A program made the translations under genes and the position numbers. 64,000 nt of DNA from Paulinella micropora (taxonomy: Eukaryota; Cercozoa; Imbricatea; Euglyphida; Paulinellidae), in contig WBZZ01003023.1 of assembly GCA_019918135.1 (NCBI GenBank), positions 55,001-119,000 of the forward strand, written 5' to 3'. Positions within the stretch are counted from its first letter, which is position 1. Each line of letters opens with the position of its first letter. Below the pieces are notes generated by a model that did no database searches, was not told where the DNA came from, and saw only the letters and a program-made list of their open reading frames with translations. Of the stretch, positions 32,529 through 41,631 are shown one piece after another.

Positions 32529-34310
32529 TTAGACAGGTTCTACGTATCGCTCGATGGCCCGCCGGCACAGGGGGCACGCCGTGAGCTGTGCCGCACAACC
32601 CGCGCACAGCTGCGCGTGGCCGCACGGGAACAACACCACCAGCCGCCGTCCGCCGGAATCGAGATCCTCCAGGCACACGACGCAACATACCTGCCGCAAA
32701 CGCTCGTGCTCGCTTGCCAGCTTCTGTCGCAGCTCGTCCGCGGCGGCCAGCGCCGACGCGACGGCGCTGACGTCCTCTCCGTCGGCCCACTGCAGCGGGT
32801 CAATGGCCCGCAACAGCCGGATCGCCGCGGCGGAGCCTTTTCCCTCGTTCAGCTGCAACGACTTTTCCTTGGTGCGCAGGCGGCGCAGACAGCGCCGCGA
32901 TGTGCGCAGCTTCTGTTCCAACGTCTGCTGTTGCTGCTGCTTACGGGCCACGTCGCCCGACAATTCGTGCGCGGTGGCTTCTTCTTTGGCCAGCTCGGCC
33001 CGCACGTTAGACAGCTCCTGGTGCTTGGCCCCCAGCCGCACGCAGTCGGCGCAGCGGTCCCGCTCTTGTTCTTCTTCCTGGTCGCTATTATCGCCGTCGC
33101 TCTCCGCCCGTCCCGAGTCGTTCGCTATCTTCTGCAGGAAAGCCACTGTGTTGGCGGGCGTGGTGTGTCCGGTCGTGGCCAGGCGATTCTTGACCTTGCA
33201 CCAGACGCCCCACGCCACCTCCAGCCCGGGGGTCCAGCTCCCGAGCCAGTTGGCGCCCAGCGCACCCGCGCCGAGCAGCGCGGCTATGCACAGCAAGGGC
33301 GGCACGGACGACAGCACGACCGGGACCTGGGAGGGCTGGTCACGGAAGACATTGCACAGGGCCAGCTCCAGCAGCTGCTGTAGGAGGCGCGGCTCGGGCG
33401 CCGGTGTTTGCTGCAAGAAGAATTGCAGCAGCACCGGCGACTGGCCCGCCACGGCCGCCGCCAGCCACACCGGCTCGGACATCTGCAGCAGCTCGCCCGC
33501 CTTGGCCAGGACCGAGAGCACCCGGCCCCGCTCTAGCTGCAACAGGGCCGTGCGCAGCAACACCACGAACCAGCACGTGTCACCAAAGCTCGGCGCCGAC
33601 GGCACGCCGACCCGCAGCACTCGCAGCAGGGCCATCAGCAGCACTTCCCGCGGGAACAGCTCCGCCGCCTTCTCGCGCCGGCCGTCCACTACTGTCTTAA
33701 GCCCCGCCAGCACCGACCTCAGCGGCCCGGGCGCCGTGTAGCGATGGCGGAGCCTCTGCCACAGCACCGCCGCCGATTCTAAAAACGTCGCCCACGTGGC
33801 GGCGTACAGCAGGGGCGACACGGGCAGGGCCAGCGCCTTGACCAGCAGCGATGACGCCGTTTCGAGGTTCTCGCAACTGTTGTCCAGCAGCTTCGACAGC
33901 ACGACCGCTGCCAGCCGGTACTGCTCGTCGTCGTTGCAGCGGGGCAGCCTTTGCAGGGCCCGTCACAAGGTGTCCAGCGTTTCGCCGGGGGCGTTTTCCG
34001 CGGAAAGTTGGTAGAACAGCGACAGCAGTTCCTGGTACAGCACACCCGTGCTGCTGCCGCGCAAGTAGGCCGAGTACGACAGCGCGGCCAACAACGTCCG
34101 TGACGCGCGCGAAGCGTCGTGGCGTAAACTTCTGAGCACGGTAGCGAGGAGCTCGCACCGGCCCTGGCGCGCTAGTGTCCCGATCAGCGCCATTCACAGC
34201 CCGGACAGCGCTTCGCTGTCCAGCAGGCGTTGCAGCCCGTTGTTTGTAAATTCAGGCGCGGGCAGTCCCGTCCGCACAACCGCCGCACAAGCCTCGTAGT
34301 CGGCCTGCAT
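32529..34310 (-). CDS. RING-finger protein, probable E3 ubiquitin ligase
   Basis: The last 50 residues form a C3HC4 RING: CVVCLEDLDSGG, then LFPCGHAQLCAGC, then CPLCRRAI. This is the compact C-terminal type of IAP and MDM2-like ligases. Upstream is a Gln/Leu-rich coiled coil (RKQQQQQTLEQKLRTSRRCL), an acidic segment (DGDNSDQEEEQERDRC) and a long N-terminal helical region rich in Leu/Ala that looks like helical repeats. The probable start is the ATG at 34310, since the long frame itself (32529-33902) begins without one. The locus is not continuous (about three breaks). With the F-box genes it suggests that the element manipulates ubiquitination. Confidence 0.7.
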
Positions 34311-34318
34311 ATGATCTG

Positions 34319-34372
<54 letters not shown>

Positions 34373-34682
34373 GTTTGTCTTGTTTCGCAGACGCTTGAGA
34401 GCAAAAAAAAAAAAGAGAGGGACAGAGCTCCTGGCTTTTTTTTTGGTTTGGTTTTGTCCTTGGCCGGGCTTTTCTTTTTTTGGCGCGGCCGGCCCCCCCC
34501 CAATTGCTTTTCTTTGGGGGGGTGGGCAAACTTTCTCGGTGTTTTTTTCTTCTTGCCGTTCGTTCGTGGCCCCCCTCCCCTCCCCGCCCTCCTTCAAAAA
34601 AGAATTGACAACTTTGCTTGCTCTCGCTATTTCTCTCTCGCGCGCCGTTTCTCGCTATTTCTCGCTATTTCTCGCTCGCCGT
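34311..34682. other. Spacer with a 51-nt poly-T tract
   Basis: An uninterrupted run of 51 T occupies 34321-34371, immediately upstream (on the minus strand, as poly-A) of the RING gene start. The rest is T-rich with C and G runs and repeated CTCGCTATTT units at about 34625-34680. No gene is supported. Confidence 0.7.
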
Positions 34683-35420
34683 TTAACCTTTTTTTTCTCC
34701 TTGTTTTCCGCGGCCTGAACTGTCCTCGAAAATCTTAGGAGATTGTAAATGAGGCGCCTTTCCAGCTTTCATTCCTCTTGGCCGCGAGGACGATGCAGTT
34801 ATGAAAAGCGCTAGCCACATGATTACAATGAACACACACCAGAGTTCACCTGGCGCAATCGGATCGCACACCGCACCAATCCGGCCGTAGATTGAATCTG
34901 CGGGATGCTTACGCTTATTGTATCCCCACTTCCAGCAACACGAAAAGAGAAGAACTGCTGAACAAATACTCACCAGAACTGTGCAAGCTACAAGTCCATC
35001 GTAGGCAAGTTTTTCTTCAAAGACGAACTTGAAATCTGCCTGATAAGGAATCTCGGCTCTATTATGTATGTCGATTGAGTTGTTGCACTTTATCTCGATC
35101 GTAAACGGCGGCTCAGACTCGTACTCATACCCATTATGCCGATACGATATGTTGCCAATGAGGTCCACCAAGGGAAAGCGTATTCTGTACCGCCGGTCCG
35201 CCATAGTATCTTTATGATGTTTGGGCCCGTCGACGTATGCCCAGAGGAGTTGGTGCCAATCGTGACCGCATCGCAGGGACCCCCGGCAGCTAGCTTTTTG
35301 CATCGTCCCGAACACCTTTTTGTCCTTGTGCACGTAGCTGTCGGCTTGCTGGACCACGCAGACCGCCTGCGCGATGGATGTCAGGGCTAAGATCGTTAGC
35401 ACTGAGATGGCTAGCCGCAT
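34683..35420 (-). CDS. Paralogue 1 of 3: signal peptide, Cys-bearing ectodomain, two C-terminal TM helices
   Basis: This is an intact frame from the ATG at 35420 (245 residues). A signal peptide (MRLAISVLTILALTSIAQAV) precedes an ectodomain with conserved features shared with the two genes to the right: QKASCRGSLRCGHDWH, RIRFPLVDLIGNISYR, PPFTIEIKC and IHNRAEIPYQADFKFVFE. Two membrane helices follow (ACTVLVSICSAVLLFSCCW and LWCVFIVIMWLALFITAS) and then a basic tail. The four ectodomain cysteines probably form two disulfides. Family unknown; a virion-membrane or host-surface protein is likely. Identity is highest to the next gene, implying recent tandem duplication. Confidence 0.7.
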   Translation of the reverse strand: MRLAISVLTILALTSIAQAVCVVQQADSYVHKDKKVFGTMQKASCRGSLRCGHDWHQLLWAYVDGPKHHKDTMADRRYRIRFPLVDLIGNISYRHNGYEYESEPPFTIEIKCNNSIDIHNRAEIPYQADFKFVFEEKLAYDGLVACTVLVSICSAVLLFSCCWKWGYNKRKHPADSIYGRIGAVCDPIAPGELWCVFIVIMWLALFITASSSRPRGMKAGKAPHLQSPKIFEDSSGRGKQGEKKG

Positions 35421-35751
35421 GTTCTGGTTTTTTTCTTTTTCGGTCTTTGGCAAAATAATTTAATTTAGAGTACGGGGTTTTTTCAAAGTTACACCAAAGA
35501 AGAAGAAGAATCGAGGGGAGCAAAAAAGTGAGCCTCCCCCCCCCGCCCTTTTTTTTGGTGTTGTTCTGGGCTCTTCCCCGCCCAAAAACTTCCCCCCCCC
35601 CCTCCCACCCTCTCTCTCTCTCGCTTTCTCTGCCTCTCTGTCCCCCCCCCCCCCCCCCCTCTCTCGCGCTCTATCATCTCCCTCTCTCTCTTTCTCTTCC
35701 TCTCTGTTCCCCCCGCATCCCCCCCCCCCCCTCTCTCGCGCTCTATCACCT

Positions 35752-35819
<68 letters not shown>

Positions 35820-35856
35820 ATTGTGTTTTGCGCGGCCTGAACTTGCCTCGAATATC
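35421..35856. other. Spacer with poly-C blocks and a CT microsatellite
   Basis: Contains C runs (35591-35600, 35641-35658, 35718-35731) embedded in CTCTCTCGC-type repeats and a pure (CT)n/(TC)n tract of about 60 bp at roughly 35755-35817. The segments CTCTCTCGCGCTCTATCA occur twice, showing a local duplication. No gene is seen. Confidence 0.7.
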
Positions 35857-36504
35857 TCAGAGGACGTTGAATGTTGCTCCTTTGTATTTTTTATGTCTTA
35901 TTGCCGCGAGGGTGATAACCGTTATTAAAAACACTAGCCACAACATCAGTAAGAGAAAGAAGGATTCTACAAAGTTACCAATCAGTCCGCGCCAACTTAT
36001 TTCGGTATAGCTAGTCAGATTCTTCCACGCTAGCCAGCAAAAGGCAATGAGACAGAACGCCGAGAAGATACTCAAAAGACCCACGAAAGCGAAAAGCGAA
36101 TTGAAGAAGGAAATGTCTTCAAAGACGAATTTGAAATCTGCTTCATAAGGAATCTCGGCTCTGTTATGTATGTCAACCGAGTGTTTGCACATTACTTCGA
36201 TCGTAAACGGAGGTTTAGACTTGTGTCTATGCCCACTGAGTCGATACGTTATGTTGCCAAATATGTCAACCAAGGGAAAGCGTACCCTGTACAGCCGGTT
36301 CGTATCCCAAAAGTTTTGTTTGGGGTTCTCCACGCCTGCTGTGATAAGTGGGTGCCAACCATGGTCGCAACGCAGGGACCCGCGGCAGCTAGCTTTTTGC
36401 ATAAATATTTTGGTGTCCTTGTGTAGGTCGGTCTGGACATGCCGAACCTCGCAGACTGCTTGCGCGATGGATGCCAAGGCTATGGCGTGCCAGAAGAGCC
36501 GCAT
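35857..36504 (-). CDS. Paralogue 2 of 3: signal peptide, ectodomain, two TM helices
   Basis: The ATG at 36504 gives 215 residues: signal peptide (MRLFWHAIALASIAQAV), then QKASCRGSLRCDHGWH, RVRFPLVDIFGNITYR, PPFTIEVMC and IHNRAEIPYEADFKFVFE. All of these align without large gaps to the protein at 34683-35420. Two membrane helices (FAFVGLLSIFSAFCLIAFCW and FFLLLMLWLVFLITVITLA) and a short basic tail (RHKKYKG) close the protein. An N-glycosylation site lies in the GNITYR motif in both copies. The frame is intact. The conserved IHNRAEIPY block is the best signature for finding relatives. Confidence 0.7.
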   Translation of the reverse strand: MRLFWHAIALASIAQAVCEVRHVQTDLHKDTKIFMQKASCRGSLRCDHGWHPLITAGVENPKQNFWDTNRLYRVRFPLVDIFGNITYRLSGHRHKSKPPFTIEVMCKHSVDIHNRAEIPYEADFKFVFEDISFFNSLFAFVGLLSIFSAFCLIAFCWLAWKNLTSYTEISWRGLIGNFVESFFLLLMLWLVFLITVITLAAIRHKKYKGATFNVL

Positions 36505-36785
36505 TTTCCCTTTTTTTTTTAATAAAAGGCTAGTTACAAAAAAGAAAGTAGGAGTGTTTTTTTGGAGGCCCCGGGTTGGGAGGGGGTTGTGGTGGATGCA
36601 CTCTTGTTGTTTCTTTTTCCTTGATGCTGTGCCCGGCTCCATAGCCAAAAGGGGAAAGGTAGCGCAGGAAAAGAGGTTTCCCCCCCCCCCCCCCCCGCCC
36701 ATCCTTCCCTTTGATTGTCCTTATGTTCTCTCTCGCTCTCTATCTTTCTTCGAGGGGTTCTTGAACCGCGTTCAAAAAACCCTTG
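36505..36785. other. Spacer between paralogues
   Basis: About 280 bases with T runs, a C run at 36680-36696 and CTCTCTCGCTCTCTATC-like sequence near 36727-36744. That sequence resembles the CT-rich spacer of the neighbouring copy and suggests the spacer duplicated with the gene. Confidence 0.45.
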
Positions 36786-37367
36786 TTAGATTTCTGAAAA
36801 TATCGCACTAACCCGGCGTTTATGCTCAAGCGCCGCGAGAACGATCGTAGGTATTAGAAAGGCCACTACCAAAGAAGCGAAGCAACAATGCCTCTGATTA
36901 CAACATGTCCCCTTGCCTTTGCTGGCATGGATCACAACCGCAATTATAAAGAAAAAACCCATTAATACCACACAAGCCAAAAAGGCAGCGTTAGCGCTTT
37001 TGATGTCAAAGACGAAACTGAAAGCTGTCTCGTAAGCAATCTCGGCGCCATTAATTCTGTCATCCACGCTCAAGCACCTCAATTGGATCGTGAACGGTGG
37101 CGCCTCGACGCTTTGATTACGATCGTCAACGTAGAGATACTCGATGTACCCACTTTTTCGACTCCAATCTTTGTCTATTATGTACTTGTGGCCCACCTTC
37201 CCGTCCGCTTCCACCTTCATCAGCGGATGCTGGTGTACGCTGCAGCGCAGAAGCCCGTGGCAGTGAGCTTTTTGCAACGGCGCTTTCAGTGCTTTGTCTT
37301 CGACTTGCTGGAACTCGCAGGCTGCCTGGGCAACGGATGTCAACGCTAAGACCATGGCTAGCCACAT
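36786..37367 (-). CDS. Paralogue 3 of 3: diverged signal-peptide/two-TM protein
   Basis: The 193-residue frame from the ATG at 37367 has a signal peptide (MWLAMVLALTSVAQAA), then QKAHCHGLLRCSVHQHP, PPFTIQLRC, INGAEIAYETAFSFVFD, and two membrane helices (ACVVLMGFFFIIAVVIHA and FASLVVAFLIPTIVLAA). These correspond motif by motif to paralogues 1 and 2 but at clearly lower identity. It is probably the oldest copy. The frame is intact. The three genes point the same way and probably share a duplicated upstream region. Confidence 0.65.
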   Translation of the reverse strand: MWLAMVLALTSVAQAACEFQQVEDKALKAPLQKAHCHGLLRCSVHQHPLMKVEADGKVGHKYIIDKDWSRKSGYIEYLYVDDRNQSVEAPPFTIQLRCLSVDDRINGAEIAYETAFSFVFDIKSANAAFLACVVLMGFFFIIAVVIHASKGKGTCCNQRHCCFASLVVAFLIPTIVLAALEHKRRVSAIFSEI

Positions 37368-37852
37368 TTTTGCCTTTTTTTCTTTGAGAGGGGGGGGGGG
37401 TACAATTTGTTATTTTTAGAGCTAAAATAAGTTAAACCGAAAACCACTCCCAAAAAAGGCAAGTTGTGAGCCCTCTTGTTCCTCTCCCCTCCCCCCCCCC
37501 CCAATCCGTTGCGGCGCTTCGGGGGCGCGCCTACGAAACGCCGCAACGGATGGTGGGAAGCGGCGGATTGGGGGCGCGGGGGGGGGGGGGGGGAGGAGGC
37601 GAACAGAAAAAAAAAACCAAAAGCCCCGAACGGGAGATTTGGGAAAAACCTCCCCTCCCCGGGGGGGGGGGAGAGGATAGAAAGAAGGAAGAGTGGGGGG
37701 GGGGGCACAAACGGGAGAGAAAGGAATTGTCGGGGGGGGGGGCACGAGAGAGAAAGGCATTGTCGGGGGGGGGGGGGGGGGGCGCAAGAGATTCGCACCA
37801 AGACATCCCTATTCGCGCGCAAAGAGTGTTTCGTGCAGAAATCGTCCCCTCC
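37368..37852. other. Spacer with G-rich homopolymers and a long hairpin
   Basis: About 485 bases between a minus-strand and a plus-strand gene (divergent). It contains many G runs of 8-18 (37579-37592, 37662-37670, 37693-37702, 37732-37742, 37765-37782) spaced by GGCACGAGAGAGAAAGGCATTGTC-like units that repeat about three times. G runs this dense on one strand could fold as G-quadruplexes. Confidence 0.6.
37501..37567. repeat. Inverted repeat (hairpin) upstream of a divergent gene pair
   Basis: ATCCGTTGCGGCG at about 37504 is mirrored by CGCCGCAACGGAT at about 37541, and the outer CCAATCCG and CGGATTGG also pair in an alternative arrangement. The stem is at least 13 bp perfect and about 19 bp with one mismatch. 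Confidence 0.7.
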
Positions 37853-39492
37853 ATGAGCAAGCGCGCAGCCAAGGAACAGAGCGGCAAGGCCAAGAAGGCC
37901 GCCACGACAAGGGAGAAGAGGCTTCGGAGTGCGACGAAGAATCGAAACGCGTCTGCGAGGCTGCCGCGGCGGCCGAAACCCGCGGCAGCTTCTTTGGCAA
38001 CCTAACGCCGGAGAACTGGGTGTCGGAGCTGCTGCGGCGCAGCCTGGAGCCGGCAACCGACCTAGAGGGCCTGGTCCCGCTCGGCGAGCTGCCCGATGAA
38101 CTCTTGGCGGGGCTCGACAAGGTGTACAAAACGCTGCACAGCGGCTTCTGGCAATCGTTCGTGGACACCAGCTTCTTGCTGCAGTACACGCTCGTGAAAG
38201 TTCACTCCACCGGCGGCGGCTGGGTCGAACTGGTGCGCTTCCTGCCCCCGCCGAGCGAAATCTACCAGCTCAAGAAAGAGGCGTCGTACAAGGACGCGAA
38301 CAAGGAAGTCGTGTCCCTCAAGTTCCGCGCCGACCCCCGGTCCGGCAGGGTGTTCAAGAAGGGCTACTTGCTGGCGACGCCAGCGGGCGTGATCGGCGGG
38401 GGCTGCAAGCTGTTCTTTTCCAGCCACGCGACCCAAGAGGAAAAGGCCGCTTACGGGCGGCTCTGCTACGGCTCGTACCGCGACCCCGAAGACTTTGCGC
38501 ACAGGTACAACTCGGATCCTCTGGGGGACAGCGTGAAGCCCGAACGCGTGCAACGCAGCTTCATGGTGAGCGCCCGCGCGTCCAAGGCGGCGCCGCCGGC
38601 GCAGGTAGCTTCTTCGCGCGGCCAAAGGTACGAGGTGGGCGCGCTCGCGGTGGTGTTCGACCTGTGGCTCGAGTTCCTGCCCGTCTTCTGCGTGCTGGAC
38701 GCGGTGAAGGACGGGCAGAAGGCCACGCTGCTGTGCCAGGTCATGCCGTGCGTGAGCAACAAGCTCAAGGACATCGCGCTGGACCTGGGAGCCAGCAAGA
38801 ACGCAGACGGCACGTACCCGGAGGCCGTGCGCACCAAGTTCCGCGAGGTGCTCCTGCGGAGCAAGAGCGAAGAATATTCAGCCAAGACCCCCGACGAGCG
38901 CAAGGGGCTGACGCGCTACGTGAAGAGCGGCTGCTACTTCAAGAAGACAGACTCGCAGCCCAAGGAAGCACCGGCGCTGGTGCTGCAAACGCAGGCCAAC
39001 TACTCGTTCTCCAACGTGAACACGTTCGCGAATGCCGGGCAGCGCGGCTGGGGCCAGCAGAAGAAGCAGGGCAACAAGGACAACGGCTACAAGTTCAACG
39101 ACCTGTACATCCGCGACATGCGCGCGCCCGGCCACCCCGTCATGACGGACGAGCAGGCCAGCCGCTGTGTGCGCCCCGGGGCCGTGGCGAGCGTGGGCTT
39201 CTCGATCCGTGCGAGTTTCGACCCGTTGTCGCAGGGCGCGCTGTGCCTCAAACGGGTGCCCAAGTTCCTGTTCCTCTGGGACGCGGAAAACGCCTTTGAC
39301 CAGGCCTCGGACCCGGCCGAGCAGGCGTCGGACTGTGCGGGGTGGGAGGAGGGCGGCTACGCGCCCGGTGAGAGACGCGACACCACGATGGCGCTTGTGC
39401 CGACTTCGTCGGCGGGCGTAGTGCAGGAGCCCGACGACGACCGAGTTGTAATCGAAGACTTGCATGTCAACGTCATCATCGACGACGTGTAA
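37853..39492 (+). CDS. Large hypothetical protein with basic N-terminus
   Basis: The likely start is the ATG at 37853 with a Lys/Arg-rich N-terminus (MSKRAAKEQSGKAKKAATTR). The main open frame then runs to 39492. It encodes a globular, soluble protein: ELVRFLPPPSEIYQLKKEAS, GCKLFFSSHATQEEKAAYGR, YEVGALAVVFDLWLEFLPVF, YKFNDLYIRDMRAPGHPVM and an acidic C-terminal tail (PDDDRVVIEDLHVNVIIDD). There is no membrane segment and no catalytic motif that I recognise. The start region and the main frame do not read as one (about one break). Size and composition would suit an abundant virion or DNA-associated protein; this is a guess. Confidence 0.6.
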
Positions 39493-39809
39493 AAAAAAAC
39501 AAGAGGATGCCTTGCCTCTCTCTGAGAATATTACCCTCTGCTTTTTTTTTGTCCCGCCTCTCTCTCTCTCTCTCCTGCTGCTAGGAAAAAAGAAAAAAAC
39601 AAAGTAGATTGAAAAAAGAAAAAACATTCCTTTAAAAAAAAAATTCTGGAGCATCATCACGCTCTCCTGACCAGTTTTTAAAATCGTTCGAGGAGTGTGG
39701 GGCAAACCGTTTCTTTTTACAAATTTAAAAAAAGGCGAATAACTCCTCCCTTGCCGGTACCGGATTTTTAAGACCGGTTCTTTTGTCACTTTTTTCTTTT
39801 AACACCGTG
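39493..39809. other. Spacer between convergent genes
   Basis: About 320 bases, AT-rich with CT repeats (39557-39573) and A/T runs. No gene. Transcription ends for both neighbours should lie here. Confidence 0.5.
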
Positions 39810-40292
39810 CTACTGTACCGTCGTTGGTGGCGTGCGTACAAAGACGACTTGATGTTTATAGCGTTCCGCACGGTTCTTGTCCTTGCCCGCAGAGGCGGGG
39901 GGCGCGCACACCCGCAAATACGGCACGTACAGAAAGTGTCTGTCGCGGTCGGCGACGCGCGGCGCAGCTAATTTGCGGCGCTGCCCGCCAGTGCCGCGCC
40001 TTGGCGTGCCTTCGCCGGGATCCTTGAGCGCGAGGGGGGGATCCCACACCACCCTGCCGGGCCGCACGCTCTCGTTGGACGCCTCCGAGCGCGAATGCGA
40101 CCCCGTGGCCGCCACGAGCTCGGCCAGCCTCTGCCGGTGCTCGTCGATCATGTTCCACTCTAGTACCGCGTGGAACTTCTTGAGATCGGACAGCAGTTGC
40201 GGCTCTGGTTCGCGGGTTTCTCCGTAGCGGACGAGCCCCTCGCTGTCTTGCAGGAACTGGTTGACCGCCCAGAGCCAAAAAGCCTCGTTCAT
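39810..40292 (-). CDS. Hypothetical 160-residue protein
   Basis: The ATG at 40292 is preferred because everything upstream in the frame is the Pro/Phe-rich product of a minisatellite. The N-terminus is helical (MNEAFWLWAVNQFLQDSEGL), then LLSDLKKFHAVLEWNMIDEH. The C-terminal part is basic with a terminal beta-like segment (RYKHQVVFVRTPPTTVQ). The frame is intact. No motif or relative is recognised. Confidence 0.55.
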   Translation of the reverse strand: MNEAFWLWAVNQFLQDSEGLVRYGETREPEPQLLSDLKKFHAVLEWNMIDEHRQRLAELVAATGSHSRSEASNESVRPGRVVWDPPLALKDPGEGTPRRGTGGQRRKLAAPRVADRDRHFLYVPYLRVCAPPASAGKDKNRAERYKHQVVFVRTPPTTVQ

Positions 40293-40309
40293 CTGCACTT
40301 CTTTTTTTT

Positions 40310-40600
40310 TGGGGCGCGGGAAAGGAAGAAAAACCAAAAAAAAGTGGGAGGGCCCGGGGAGTGTGGGGGTGGGAAAGGAAGAAAAACCAAAAAAAAAGTG
40401 GGAGGGCCCGGAGGAAGGAGGGGGGTGGGAAAGGAAGAAAAACAAAAAAAAAAGTGGGAGGGCCCGGAGGAAGGAGGGGGTGGGAAAGGAAGAAAAACCA
40501 AAAAAAGTGGGGAGGGCCCGGAGGAAGGAGGGGGGTGGGAAAGGAAGAAAAACCAAAAAAAGTGGGGAGGGCCCGGAGAAAGGAGGGGGGGGGAGGGAAA
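40310..40600. repeat. Minisatellite, about five 50-55-bp units
   Basis: The unit is GGAAAGGAAGAAAAACCAAA followed by AAAAGTGGGAGGGCCCGGAGGAAGGAGGGGGT. Copies start near 40320, 40374, 40430, 40482 and 40537, differing mainly in A-run and G-run length. It lies just upstream of the minus-strand hypothetical gene and reads in both directions as low-complexity frames (Pro/Phe on minus, Lys/Gly on plus), which I do not treat as genes. Confidence 0.85.
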
Positions 40601-40717
40601 GGTTTTGTCCAGAAGAAAAGGGGCGCGAGTGAGTGCAGGGACATGTTTGCGCGGGGGGGGGGGGGGCGCGGGAATTCGGTGGTAAGAGAGAAAAAGGAGA
40701 CGCGAGAACGGCAAAAG

Positions 40718-41110
40718 ATGTCGGGCGAGGCTACTGTCGCGCCACACGGCCTGAAGAAAAGCTGCAAGCCACTGTGCAGTCACCATCAGACGCACCACGT
40801 GCTGTGCAAAGGCAAGCTGCTTTACTTCCAGAACGACCCCTGGATTGCACTGCGCACGGCCCGTGTGTGCCCCGTGCCCCTGACGACGAACAAGTGCGTG
40901 GAATCCCTGCTCGGCCTGCTCAACTTCGAGTTCATCTTGTGGCTGCAATCCTCGAAAGACGCACACTTGCTGCCAAGGGCCTGCCTCGTGGACAGCGAAC
41001 TGACCGTGCACTTCCTGACGGCCGCGCAACTGACGCTGATCCTAGCGCTGAAGCCCCCGCTCTTTGATCAAGATTGTCCCGTGCGCCGCGGCAAGGAACA
41101 CAAAGAATAG
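40718..41110 (+). CDS. Hypothetical protein with N-terminal Cys/His cluster
   Basis: This is an intact 130-residue frame from the ATG at 40718. The N-terminus has CKPLCSHHQTHHVLCKG, a Cys/His cluster able to bind zinc. The rest is hydrophobic-helical without a clear membrane span (LLGLLNFEFILWLQSSKDAH, LTVHFLTAAQLTLILALKPP) and ends with a basic tail. No family recognised. Confidence 0.55.
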   Translation: MSGEATVAPHGLKKSCKPLCSHHQTHHVLCKGKLLYFQNDPWIALRTARVCPVPLTTNKCVESLLGLLNFEFILWLQSSKDAHLLPRACLVDSELTVHFLTAAQLTLILALKPPLFDQDCPVRRGKEHKE

Positions 41111-41628
41111 ACCTCATTTTCTCTCTCTCTCTCTGTCGTTGGTGCCCCGCCTCCCTTCCCCCTTTCCCCCCGGCCCCCGAGCGCCCTCTCTCTGTCCCCC
41201 CAGTTCTCCCTGTCTTTTTTTTTGTGTCGCTACGTCCTTAACCACCCCCCCCCCCCCCACTCGCCTTCTCCCCCCAGTCCTCCCGTGCAGTTGTTTGCTT
41301 TTGTTTGCGGGGGGGGGGGGGGGGAAGGGAGGGGGAGGGGGCGCTAAATCTGTCTTCCCTTGCCTTTCTCCCTCTCCCATTCCCCCCCGCCCTGTCTTGT
41401 CCCTCCATGGATTTACGTACTTGAATTTTCTATTTGTATAAAAAATGACAAGAGAAAAGGCTGGATCATCCCCAAAGAAAATAATCAAAGAGGAAAAAAG
41501 GGGAGAAAGGGAGGGGCTTGGCCTGCCTAATTTAAGCTATTAAGCAAAGAAAAGAAAAAGACCTTTTCTTTTTTTCAAAAGCTCTCCACACTCCCTTCCT
41601 TCTTCACAGTGGTTTACGCGCAGCCCTC
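41111..41628. other. Pyrimidine-rich spacer
   Basis: About 520 bases, mostly C/T with a G-rich island (41310-41342) and poly-C tracts (41246-41260, 41384-41391). TATAAAAAATGACAAGAGAAAA at about 41437-41458 and a CTTTTCTTTTTTTCAAAAG stretch near 41563-41581 precede the next gene and may include its promoter. Confidence 0.5.
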
Positions 41629-41631
41629 TTG

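Noticed and set aside
40261-40700. Lys/Gly-rich plus-strand protein over the 40.3-40.6 kb repeat
   Set aside because: It is the translation of a minisatellite; the real gene on that strand starts at 40718.
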